The notes: generated from the letters alone by a model not told the origin. A DNA stretch of 5,625 nt from UBA4207 sp964352405 (GCA_964352405.1 CAYGRY010000112.1:1-5625), one strand, 5' to 3'. Positions 1-5,519 are shown, counted from the first letter of the stretch. Numbers and translations are program-made.

Positions 1-30
1 ACTATGTGTCAACGAAGTACGACCGAACAA

Positions 31-927
31 TCAAATGTTTAGGCGAGATTTCTCATTTTTATAGTGATCTTTCATTAATTCTTGGTACGTAGAATGTAGT
101 TTTCTAGTATTTACGCCAGGTTGGCCGTTTCCAATAATTTGATCATCAATTTTGACAATGGGCACAATTTCTTTAGTCGTACTTGTTAGGAAAACCTCAT
201 CAGCAGATTTGATTTGTTCTGGTGAAATGTTCTCTTCCAGCATTTTAAGTCCGTTATTTCTGCCCATATCAAGCAGACTTTGGCGTGTGATCCCGCCAAG
301 AAGGCCGGCATCAAGGGGAGGAGTAATATAGGAGCCGTCTTTTACCATCCAGATATTTGATGTTGTGCCTTCGCTCACCATGCCCTGATGATTGAGCATG
401 ATGGCATCAAATGCTCCAGCGCGTTTAGCTTCACCCATGGCAAGAACGTTATTGAGATAGTTGCCAGACTTAACCGATGGGTCTGTTGAGCGTTGATGAT
501 TTCTGACAACATCAGAGATCACCATCCACACACCTTTTTCATACCAATGTCTTGGGTACTCAGGCAGCTCTTTGGTAATTAAAATAAAGTTTCCAATTTG
601 ATCAGCTGTTGGATCAAGGGTGATTTCGCCTTCGCCTCTAGTGCAGACGATTCTGACGTAGCATTTTGTTGAGCCAAGTTCTTTTACAGTGTTGATCACT
701 TGATTGGTGATTTCGTCTCGATTAAACGGCAGGGGCAAGCCAATTTTACTGGCAGATGATTCTAGTCTGTCTAAATGGGCTTCCATCATAAATGGAATAC
801 CGTTTTTAGTCATAGTGACTTCGTAAACAGAATCTCCATAAAGAAAGCCGCGATCAAAAACGGAAACTGTCGCAAGTTCTGGGGTGACAACTTTTCCGTT
901 AATATTCACCAATGTTTTAGTACTCAT
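31..927 (-). CDS. PLP-dependent class IV aminotransferase (D-amino-acid / branched-chain aminotransferase-like)
   Basis: A 298-residue cytosolic fold-type IV PLP enzyme of the D-alanine / branched-chain aminotransferase superfamily, which moves an amino group between an amino acid and a 2-oxo acid. The N-terminal block around residues 24-36 (FDRGFLYGDSVYE) and HLDRL (51-55, with the presumed phosphate-contacting Arg54) are typical. The Schiff-base lysine is predicted at Lys153 in SVKSGNYLNN, followed by Glu186 in VSEGTTSN, GGITR (211-215) and STSTTKE (248-253). Length is normal for the family and all key residues are present. The block YVRIVCTRGEGE (90-101) looks more like the D-amino-acid / archaeal-type branch than E. 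coli IlvE, but substrate cannot be read from sequence; aminodeoxychorismate lyase is less likely. The ATG overlaps the TGA of the upstream lipoprotein frame (ATGA, 924-927), which supports this start and implies cotranscription. A GAGG lies about 10 bases upstream, a weak ribosome site. Confidence 0.92.
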   Translation of the reverse strand: MSTKTLVNINGKVVTPELATVSVFDRGFLYGDSVYEVTMTKNGIPFMMEAHLDRLESSASKIGLPLPFNRDEITNQVINTVKELGSTKCYVRIVCTRGEGEITLDPTADQIGNFILITKELPEYPRHWYEKGVWMVISDVVRNHQRSTDPSVKSGNYLNNVLAMGEAKRAGAFDAIMLNHQGMVSEGTTSNIWMVKDGSYITPPLDAGLLGGITRQSLLDMGRNNGLKMLEENISPEQIKSADEVFLTSTTKEIVPIVKIDDQIIGNGQPGVNTRKLHSTYQELMKDHYKNEKSRLNI

Positions 928-1412
928 TCAGTTATCGCCTCAAAGCCTTCAGGCAGCATATCCCACGCTTGAGCGTAGACATGAACAGTTTTAGTTTCTT
1001 CTCCACTTAGTGTTATAAATTTTCCACCAGCGTGGGCCCACGCCAATATTCCGCCGTGTAGATTATAAGCTTCAATCCCATAAGCGCGTTGTTCACTAAC
1101 CCAGACAATCGATCTTTGCCCTAAAGTATCAAATCCAACGATCTGCTTGTTTTTATAACTTTCGTAATTAGCTTCGTAGTCTTCTTTGCTGATTGCCTTT
1201 GGAAGAGTTGAGATATTTCTTTCAGCAGCAGTTCTAAGGTCTACAAGTTGAGAGTCGTTAGTTAGGTTCGTAAAACTTACTGAAGGAACTCCTGGTTACT
1301 GTTTATCCAGCTTGGCTGGCATTGAATTTATAACATGTGCTTTGTCTTTAACCTCTTGAGGCTTTAAACAAGAAAAAAGAGTGAATAGCATTATTAAACA
1401 GATCAATTTCAT
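924..1412 (-). pseudogene. Rhodanese-like lipoprotein, interrupted by one in-frame TAA
   Basis: This frame runs from ATG at 1412 to TGA at 924, 163 codons including the stop. It is open throughout except for TAA at 1296-1298 (codon 39). It begins MKLICLIMLFTLFSC, a short lipoprotein signal with lipobox LFSC and lipidated Cys15. After codon 39 it reads as a single rhodanese domain: LVDLRTAAER (56-65, the usual conserved DxR strand), IVGFDTLGQRS (91-101, active-site loop) and YNLHGGILAW (116-125, the family's NLxGGIxAW motif). The catalytic Cys of the CxxGxRS loop aligns with Asp95, so sulfurtransfer is unlikely even if the protein is made. The TGA overlaps the aminotransferase ATG by 4 bp. No convincing ATG lies just after the stop from which the domain could be restarted. 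It may be a recent pseudogene, a sequencing error, or a readthrough gene. No clear Shine-Dalgarno precedes the ATG. Confidence 0.82.
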
Positions 1413-1458
1413 GCCTGTATCATGGCATGGGGCGTGAGTTTTTCCAAGAACAAGACGT

Positions 1459-1488
1459 TTGACGAAGCATGTCTAGAGATTAGATAAT
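1459..1488 (+). promoter_or_regulatory. Predicted sigma-70-type promoter giving a leaderless mRNA
   Basis: A -35 box TTGACG (1459-1464) and a -10 box GATAAT (1483-1488), each 5 of 6 to consensus, are separated by 18 bp. The expected transcription start, about 7 bases after the -10, falls at 1495, which is the A of the downstream ATG. No Shine-Dalgarno is seen between the promoter and that ATG, as expected for a leaderless transcript. An alternative -10 TAGATA (1481-1486, 16-bp spacer) would still leave only about two leader bases. Confidence 0.62.
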
Positions 1489-1494
1489 TTCAGT

Positions 1495-2778
1495 ATGAAG
1501 TTTTTGATAATCCTATTAACTGGCTTTCTTAGTCTAAATGCGTGGTCAGACGGAACTGTACGTTTTGCTGACCCTGTAGAAGATATTGGAGCTGGTTCGG
1601 AATCTGTTGTTCGCTTTAATAATGGTGTGGGTTCCAGTTTTATTTTCGCAAATTACGAAAAACCAAGTGGAGACGGCGATTCTCCTGGTTCTGCTGCTGA
1701 AGGCTATATTCCTTTGACGAATGGTCAAGGCCAAGAAAATAGGGTTTCATTTGCGCAATCCTCATTAGTACCAGACACTTCGACAGGTATTTTTCAAACA
1801 CTTGTTACATCAGTCAATGATACAGGCAGTGATCGTAGGCTTTATGTTGCGGTTCAAGATCCAAGCGATACAACTGATTATTGTATTGTTGGTGGGGGGA
1901 CCGTTTTTAGTTCAAGTACTTCTGAAGTTTTATCATGGGTTCAAGCTAGCTTGTCAGAAGTTTGTGCTTCAATTGATTGTACAACACTCGCCAACCCTTC
2001 AACTTCAAAAACCAAGCAATTTCTTTTTTACTATTTTTTAACTGAGAATACTTTCAGCACTAGAACATGCGAAAACTTTAATACTAGTGAAACTGGCGGA
2101 GTCTATCTCAAAGGTAATTTTAGTGTAAGGCTACCGACTTCGGCCTTAGTCATCAATGAACTTCGCCGCGGAGACGGTAGATTAAAAGCACTTTTTACAG
2201 GTGCAACTATATCAGACTTTAATCGTACTTTAGCTTTAGTCAACGGAACGGGAGCGACGATAACAGCTGGTGGTAATACTGGAACTCAGCTTAACGTTTC
2301 TGGAACAGAGCTCATTGATTTAGAAATTGCATCCACGGCAGCTGAAGCGAATATCAAACCACTTGTAAACAATGTTCTTTATAGTATTGGCTTAGTGATT
2401 GAAGATAAATATCAATTAACCACAGTGATTTCAAACGTGCCGGCTTCTGTTGCTCCGGCCGAGATTGAAGCTTTATTAGAAAAACAGGCTTGCTATATTC
2501 TTTCGGCGGGCTTTGGCGAAAAGCATTTCATCACAGACTACTTTAGAGGACTTCGAGATAAGGTTCTTTTAAAAACTGATCTGGGTTCAAGTTTTGTGGC
2601 TTGGTATTATAAAACTGCGCCTTATTACACCGCGACCATCTATAATTCACCAGCGATTTCCTTTATGGTGCGCTGCTTAGCTTACATCGCTTGGTTTGTT
2701 TTAAATTTAATTTTAATCTCAATCCCAATAGTTCTCATAACTTTCATCTTTCAGAAGTTTTCCACAAAAAGCATTTAG
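1495..2778 (+). CDS. Secreted protein with C-terminal CFI-box-like membrane anchor
   Basis: A 427-residue exported protein of unknown function. Residues 1-18 form a Sec signal peptide (MKFLIILLTGFLSLNAWS, likely cut before DG). Residues about 20-320 are Ser/Thr/Gly-rich and strand-like, as in extracytoplasmic beta domains, with four cysteines (130, 157, 162, 192) that could form two disulfides. The C-terminus has a distinctive block: CYILSAGFG at 333-341, FRGLRDKVLL (350-359), SSFVAWYYKTAP (365-376), then a hydrophobic helix of about 391-418 and a short basic tail. This order matches the CFI-box C-terminal domain (CFIATAAYGS ... LRxFRDxxLL ... FVxxYYxxSP ... TM) found at the ends of many bacterial surface proteins, here with a diverged box. 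I infer anchoring in the inner membrane or processing at the envelope. The start follows directly from the predicted promoter and gives a proper signal peptide. No catalytic motif is recognised. Confidence 0.85.
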   Translation: MKFLIILLTGFLSLNAWSDGTVRFADPVEDIGAGSESVVRFNNGVGSSFIFANYEKPSGDGDSPGSAAEGYIPLTNGQGQENRVSFAQSSLVPDTSTGIFQTLVTSVNDTGSDRRLYVAVQDPSDTTDYCIVGGGTVFSSSTSEVLSWVQASLSEVCASIDCTTLANPSTSKTKQFLFYYFLTENTFSTRTCENFNTSETGGVYLKGNFSVRLPTSALVINELRRGDGRLKALFTGATISDFNRTLALVNGTGATITAGGNTGTQLNVSGTELIDLEIASTAAEANIKPLVNNVLYSIGLVIEDKYQLTTVISNVPASVAPAEIEALLEKQACYILSAGFGEKHFITDYFRGLRDKVLLKTDLGSSFVAWYYKTAPYYTATIYNSPAISFMVRCLAYIAWFVLNLILISIPIVLITFIFQKFSTKSI

Positions 2779-2783
2779 TTGAC

Positions 2784-2802
2784 CTCCTAAACGTACTAGG
2801 AG
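2784..2802 (+). other. Small inverted repeat after the CFI-box gene
   Basis: CTCCTA (2784-2789) and TAGGAG (2797-2802) form a 6-bp perfect stem with a 7-base loop, starting five bases after the stop codon of the preceding gene. There is no T-tract, so it is not a standard intrinsic terminator. It may protect an mRNA end or be chance. Confidence 0.3.
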
Positions 2803-2806
2803 TAGT

Positions 2807-2837
2807 GTCCTCCCACATTTTACTGATGTCGGGGGAC
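2807..2837 (+). promoter_or_regulatory. Hairpin that could mask the ribosome-binding site of the small secreted protein
   Basis: GTCCTCC (2807-2813) can pair with GGGGGAC (2831-2837), a 7-bp stem with one G-U pair and a 17-base loop. The GGGGG run (2831-2835) is the only Shine-Dalgarno-like sequence before the ATG at 2840 and would be buried in this stem. Translational control is an inference from geometry only. Confidence 0.3.
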
Positions 2838-2839
2838 TC

Positions 2840-3211
2840 ATGATACGCCAACTTATTTTGGTTTTAAGCTTATTGTTATTGGTTGCTTTAAATGCTGAAG
2901 CTCGCACTTATATTCAGTGTGCAGGAAGTTCTTCTGATCGTGCGGTTGTGAATGTTGATGGCGCAAAGTCCACTTTGTTTATGACTTCTGGAGTAGATGA
3001 TCCAAATGAAATTAGAATTCTAAAGAAAATTAAAATTCACCTTGAAAATGATACTAATGTTGAGTTCATGAGTGAAGATGAAGAGCTATTAGTTTCTGTT
3101 CCTAAAACTGCTATTGGTCAGATTTTAAATTATTTCAAAGTGACTTTAACATTTCTTGAGTCAGACTATGACTACGTTCTAACTTGCTATTCAAACGTAT
3201 TTAAAGATTAA
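2840..3211 (+). CDS. Small secreted protein with one predicted disulfide (unknown family)
   Basis: A 123-residue protein I do not recognise. Residues 1-21 are a clear Sec signal peptide (Met-Ile-Arg, a long Leu/Val core, then AEA before Arg22), leaving a mature chain of about 102 residues, probably periplasmic or secreted. The mature part has just two cysteines, one near each end (Cys27 in YIQCAG and Cys116 in VLTCYS), suggesting a disulfide that closes a small beta-rich domain. The middle alternates short hydrophobic strands with acidic turns (VDDPNE, SEDEE). The gene lies 61 bp after the CFI-box gene on the same strand and ahead of a strong terminator, so the two may be cotranscribed. The start is chosen for the signal peptide; a GGGGG run four bases upstream is the only ribosome-site candidate. 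A coding fragment at 3505-3654 may be a decayed relative. Confidence 0.8.
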   Translation: MIRQLILVLSLLLLVALNAEARTYIQCAGSSSDRAVVNVDGAKSTLFMTSGVDDPNEIRILKKIKIHLENDTNVEFMSEDEELLVSVPKTAIGQILNYFKVTLTFLESDYDYVLTCYSNVFKD

Positions 3212-3239
3212 AATAAATATAGATAAATGATCACTAAAG

Positions 3240-3263
3240 AACCCGCCTAGAGCGGGTTTTTTT
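3240..3263 (+). terminator. Intrinsic terminator
   Basis: AACCCGC (3240-3246) and GCGGGTT (3252-3258) form a perfect 7-bp GC-rich stem with loop CTAGA. A run of seven T (3257-3263) follows immediately. It lies 28 bases after the stop of the small secreted protein and should end the plus-strand unit starting at 1495. Confidence 0.9.
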
Positions 3264-3504
3264 ATGCCTAAAAAAGCGTATTCGCATCTAATCTTCGCCA
3301 CATTTTTGTGCAAAAAGAATTCATAAATGCTTAAGTAACTGAAAATAGATAAGGTTTAATTTGATAGAAATTTTTTACCAGATAGATATAAATAGTTCTA
3401 AGTTACCTTTTTTACTGAAATATCAATGGAATTAATTTTTCTTAACTCTCGATCAACCCTTTACCCGTCGATACTACTTCACATCCTTAAATTGTAGGGT
3501 GTAA
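3264..3504. other. AT-rich gap with no recognised gene
   Basis: About 240 bp with stops in all plus frames and no convincing coding region, tRNA or structured RNA. A 20-codon frame from ATG 3264 starts inside the terminator T-tract and is probably chance. TTGATA (3361-3366) followed by AT-rich sequence near 3385 is promoter-like but poor. The stretch probably separates two transcription units and may include eroded DNA. Confidence 0.5.
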
Positions 3505-3654
3505 CAAAAATCTTTCCCCTTTTTCAGTATAGCACAGCTCAGCTTTAACAATCTCCAACGAGAGAGAGTTTATGATTTTACTTATCATGATTTTGTCTCA
3601 GAAACTGACAAAGTTTGGACCTTAACTTGTGTTGATACTTTTCCTTTAAACTAG
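3505..3654 (+). pseudogene. Coding remnant resembling the C-terminus of the small secreted protein
   Basis: This frame is open from just after TAA at 3502 to TAG at 3652-3654 and has no ATG, signal peptide or ribosome site. Its end reads VWTLTCVDTFPLN, compared with YVLTCYSNVFKD at the end of the 2840-3211 protein. Both have LTC followed by exactly seven residues and then the stop, with Phe in the tail. Upstream, SIAQLSFNNL is loosely like TAIGQILNYF at the comparable place. I read this as the surviving tail of a decayed tandem paralogue. The match is short and the identity modest, so chance is possible. Confidence 0.4.
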
Positions 3655-3664
3655 TGGCATAAGA

Positions 3665-4204
3665 ATGAGTAAATGGAAAAAAATAATTTTGATTGCCTTA
3701 AATACAGCGTTAGTCGTCAGTGGAATTATTTTTTATAATTATCGAAATAGCACGAAAGGTCTAGTGATGCCCTTAATCTTGACCGATGGGCATCCAGGAA
3801 TGACACGTGAGGAAGTTGCAAGGCATATGGTGGACCGTGCACATTTATACGTGAATTATATTTCAAAATGTAATCGTTTCCCTGACAATATTGAAGACAT
3901 GTACCATGAACGTTTTTTTGAAGTTGAAGGATGCAAGCCTTTTGCAATGCGATCATTTAATACATTTATAGATACGAAAGATAATGTTAGACCTTGGATT
4001 GATCCATGGGGAAGACCTTATCAAATTCGTTATGATCGTGAGCGAAGGAAGTTACAAGTTCGAAGTCAGGGAAGTAGTTTAAGTTTAACTAGTGACGATA
4101 TTGAGGCTGAAACAACATGGGGGACTGCAAGGGCCTACTTTGATATAGAAATTGAAAACTGTGACCGAGGAGAAGGCTGTATTTTTGACCGCGGCTGGCA
4201 CTAA
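3665..4204 (+). CDS. Membrane-anchored protein with GspG-like (type II secretion pseudopilin) C-terminal motif
   Basis: A 179-residue protein with a basic N-terminus (MSKWKK), one membrane helix at about 7-25 and a soluble remainder that probably faces the periplasm. Residues 111-121 (WIDPWGRPYQI) followed by RYDRERRKLQVRSQGS (122-137) and DDIEAET (144-150) resemble the end of GspG-type major pseudopilins. There, a DPWGxPYxY strand, a serine-glycine turn and an aspartate-rich calcium loop occur in this order. The glycine and aromatic of the classical prepilin cleavage site (G-[FM]-x4-E) are absent, so processing by prepilin peptidase is not predicted. Cysteines at 69, 90, 166 and 172 could form two disulfides. 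It may be a divergent pseudopilin-derived protein or only share the fold. No Shine-Dalgarno is evident before the ATG and no promoter is convincing. It is convergent with the glutaredoxin operon. Confidence 0.72.
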   Translation: MSKWKKIILIALNTALVVSGIIFYNYRNSTKGLVMPLILTDGHPGMTREEVARHMVDRAHLYVNYISKCNRFPDNIEDMYHERFFEVEGCKPFAMRSFNTFIDTKDNVRPWIDPWGRPYQIRYDRERRKLQVRSQGSSLSLTSDDIEAETTWGTARAYFDIEIENCDRGEGCIFDRGWH

Positions 4205-4245
4205 GAGCCGTTACCGTGGGTTTACATATTAAGTGATAAAAGTAA

Positions 4246-4264
4246 TATAGAAGAATATTCTATA
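4246..4264 (+). other. AT-rich hairpin between convergent genes
   Basis: TATAGAA (4246-4252) and TTCTATA (4258-4264) form a perfect 7-bp stem with loop GAATA, 41 bases after the pseudopilin-like gene. With only two G-C pairs and no clean T-tract it would be a weak terminator. It is the only candidate 3' end seen for the plus-strand gene. Confidence 0.3.
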
Positions 4265-4291
4265 ATTTATTGAAATAGTAGATTCTAAGTA

Positions 4292-4401
4292 TCAGCCACC
4301 GCCGCCGGTGCCACTACCACCATCAATTTTTAGAGCCTGTTCCAAAAAGGTTCCAAGCCAGCTTCACTAGGCCGGAAGAATTGTTTACGTAAAAGTGCGT
4401 G
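4292..4401 (-). pseudogene. Gly-rich C-terminal gene remnant with a one-base frame break
   Basis: Reading the minus strand, one frame gives HALLRKQFFRPSEAGLEPF down to an A5 run (4344-4348 on the plus strand) and soon stops at 4330-4332. The neighbouring frame continues as LEQALKIDGGSGTGGGG and stops at TGA 4292-4294. Joined across the run by one extra base, the two give a smooth protein-like tail ending in polyglycine. There is no start codon or ribosome site, and the glutaredoxin terminator lies directly upstream, so this looks like the 3' end of a gene whose 5' part was lost. No family is recognised, and chance cannot be excluded. Confidence 0.4.
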
Positions 4402-4413
4402 GGAAATTATTGG

Positions 4414-4440
4414 AAAAAAAAGACCCGCTTGAAGCGGGTC
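4414..4440 (-). terminator. Intrinsic terminator of the DUF420-like/BolA/Grx operon
   Basis: On the minus strand GACCCGC (4440-4434) pairs with GCGGGTC (4428-4422) around a TTCAA loop, which can add a further T-A pair. Eight U's (plus-strand A run 4414-4421) follow. It begins seven bases after the glutaredoxin stop codon and is a strong, textbook terminator. Confidence 0.93.
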
Positions 4441-4447
4441 ATCTAAT

Positions 4448-4813
4448 TTAGGCTTTTAGAGTTTCTTCAAGTTCACCGTTATCATAAAGTTCACTGATAA
4501 CATCGTTTCCACCAATCAGTTTTCCGTTCACATAAAGTTGAGGAAACGTTGGCCAATTTGAAAATTGTTTAACACCGTCGCGAATATCCCAGTCAGATAA
4601 AACGTCAAAAGTTTTATAGTTAGCACCAATTGAATTAAGAATTCCTACAACATTGGCAGAAAAACCACATTGAGGCATTGAAGGGTTTCCCTTCATGAAT
4701 AAAAAGATTGTTGAACTAGTCACAAGTTCTTTGATTCTTGTTTGAGTATCAGCGTTTGGATTTGATTCCTTCGCTTGTTCACCTTGTCCGATTACATTAA
4801 ATGGATTGCTCAT
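4448..4813 (-). CDS. grxD: Monothiol glutaredoxin, Grx4/GrxD family
   Basis: A 121-residue cytosolic CGFS-type glutaredoxin that binds a glutathione-ligated [2Fe-2S] cluster as a homodimer or with BolA and hands it to target proteins. Visible signatures are FMKGNPSMPQCGFS (39-52, active-site Cys49 and Lys41), DIRDGVKQFSNWPTFPQLYV (76-95, the cis-proline glutathione-binding stretch) and GKLIGGND (97-104). All expected glutathione- and cluster-binding positions are present. Length fits the family (E. coli GrxD is about 115 residues), with an N-terminal polar lead of about 20 residues before the thioredoxin fold. The ribosome site AGGAG (4823-4819), five bases before the ATG, overlaps the BolA stop codon (TAG, 4824-4822), so the two are likely coupled. 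It is the last gene of a three-gene operon and is followed by a strong terminator. Confidence 0.96.
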   Translation of the reverse strand: MSNPFNVIGQGEQAKESNPNADTQTRIKELVTSSTIFLFMKGNPSMPQCGFSANVVGILNSIGANYKTFDVLSDWDIRDGVKQFSNWPTFPQLYVNGKLIGGNDVISELYDNGELEETLKA

Positions 4814-4821
4814 ATTGACTC

Positions 4822-5076
4822 CTAAGAGATAAGACCGCGCTCACGCGCTTTAGTTGTTGTCATTGTTTTTAATTGAACGGCATGAATTTCACTTTTTAAT
4901 TTTTCTTTTAAAATATCCATCACAATTCTGTGCTGATCAAGTAGAGCTTTGCCTTCAAAGACATCGCTAATGATTTGAATGCCCAAATGGTCACGAGTTC
5001 CTGTAAGATCCGAAACCGTCACCTGAGCATCTTTTATATGTGACTTTAAAAAAAGTTCTAGTTCTTCAAAATTCAT
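4822..5076 (-). CDS. bolA: BolA-family protein (IbaG-like, BolA_H type)
   Basis: An 84-residue BolA-fold protein, the size of E. coli IbaG rather than the longer BolA. BolA proteins pair with CGFS glutaredoxins to form [2Fe-2S] heterodimers that act in cluster delivery and iron sensing; DNA binding has been reported for some. Seen here are the early strand and loop VSDLTGTRDHLGIQI (21-35) with His30 in the cluster-ligand loop (histidine rather than cysteine type), FEGKALLDQHRIVMDIL (40-56, the helix-turn-helix-like part) and IHAVQLKT (64-71) with the invariant His65. The ATG overlaps the TGA of the upstream membrane-protein gene (ATGA, 5073-5076), and GGAG (5087-5084) sits seven bases ahead. 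Adjacency to the glutaredoxin strongly supports the functional pairing. The symbol is family level; IbaG/YrbA would be equally fair. Confidence 0.93.
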   Translation of the reverse strand: MNFEELELFLKSHIKDAQVTVSDLTGTRDHLGIQIISDVFEGKALLDQHRIVMDILKEKLKSEIHAVQLKTMTTTKARERGLIS

Positions 5077-5480
5077 AGAGTAACTCCATGGGGTGAGGCC
5101 ACGAAGAAGCTAGTAATAAACACTAAAGTTCTAAGGATGATCGTTGAGATACCAAGAGCCTTGTGTTTTTTTCTAATACCTTTTTCGCCGCGTAGTAATT
5201 TTCTGCCAGTAAAGACCATAAAGCCATAAAGAACGACACAAGCAATCGCCATTGAAACATGGATATTGAGGATCATTGATTTGCTGCCAAGCATCGATTC
5301 TGAAGCTTTAACAATAGCGTTTCGTGTTAACTCAATTTGTAGAATAAGAAGAATATCCCAAATCATGGCGCTGCTCATCAATTTTACATGGATCTTTCTA
5401 TTTCTCTTAAAGATTACGCCGACATACATAAGTGCCAGAATACATACCGATTGTAGTTGAAAGATAACTGCGCTGCTCAT
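5073..5480 (-). CDS. Four-helix membrane protein, DUF420-like
   Basis: A 135-residue integral inner-membrane protein with four predicted helices at about 7-24, 33-50, 68-90 and 108-128. Histidines sit at helix edges: His31 in RKIHVKL, His74 in LNIHVSM and His106 in RKKHKAL. This spacing (H-x2-L at helix 2, NIH at helix 3, KKH before helix 4) resembles the DUF420 family, whose Bacillus/Staphylococcus member (YozB/CtaM) is needed for cytochrome oxidase maturation. The assignment is from pattern only. It is the first gene of the operon: AGAGG (5493-5489) lies eight bases before the ATG, and its TGA overlaps the BolA start. Coupling to BolA and glutaredoxin suggests a role near haem/iron or respiratory-enzyme assembly, which is inference. 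Other small four-helix cytochrome b-like families remain possible. Confidence 0.75.
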   Translation of the reverse strand: MSSAVIFQLQSVCILALMYVGVIFKRNRKIHVKLMSSAMIWDILLILQIELTRNAIVKASESMLGSKSMILNIHVSMAIACVVLYGFMVFTGRKLLRGEKGIRKKHKALGISTIILRTLVFITSFFVASPHGVTL

Positions 5481-5519
5481 CGAAGTGGCCTCTTTAACAA
5501 TACATTTTACAATGCTTTG

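Noticed and set aside
7..12. Perfect minus-strand -35 hexamer TTGACA at the left edge
   Set aside because: Any -10 would lie outside the window, so no promoter can be supported.
775..972. 65-codon plus-strand open frame antisense to the aminotransferase
   Set aside because: It lies over the N-terminal coding region of a well-supported enzyme, has no ribosome site and reads as arbitrary sequence.
1546..2041. Two short open frames overlapping the CFI-box gene (1546-1734 minus, 1802-2041 plus)
   Set aside because: Both lie inside a long gene with a signal peptide and anchor; they have no ribosome site or recognisable protein features.
2779..2808. TTGACC (2779-2784) as a -35 box for the small secreted protein
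   Set aside because: No acceptable -10 follows at 16-18 bp; the best is TAGTGT, 3 of 6.
2719..2907. 62-codon minus-strand frame across the gap between the two secreted-protein genes
   Set aside because: It is antisense to the anchor helix and to a signal peptide, and its sequence is explained by those genes.
3726..3956. 76-codon minus-strand frame antisense to the pseudopilin-like gene
   Set aside because: It has no start signals and the opposite strand carries a coherent membrane-anchored protein.
4283..4369. Proline-rich plus-strand reading (QPPPPVPLPPS) through the Gly-rich remnant
   Set aside because: It is the antisense of the glycine codons, has a stop close upstream and no start codon or ribosome site.
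3240..4440. The terminators at 3240 and 4422 share an ACCCGC/GCGGGT stem and might be a dispersed repeat
   Set aside because: The similarity is confined to the stem, the loops and flanks differ, and GC-rich terminator stems often converge.
5266..5460. 64-codon plus-strand frame antisense to the four-helix membrane protein
   Set aside because: Its hydrophobicity is the mirror of the true membrane gene, which is locked into an operon by the ATGA overlap.
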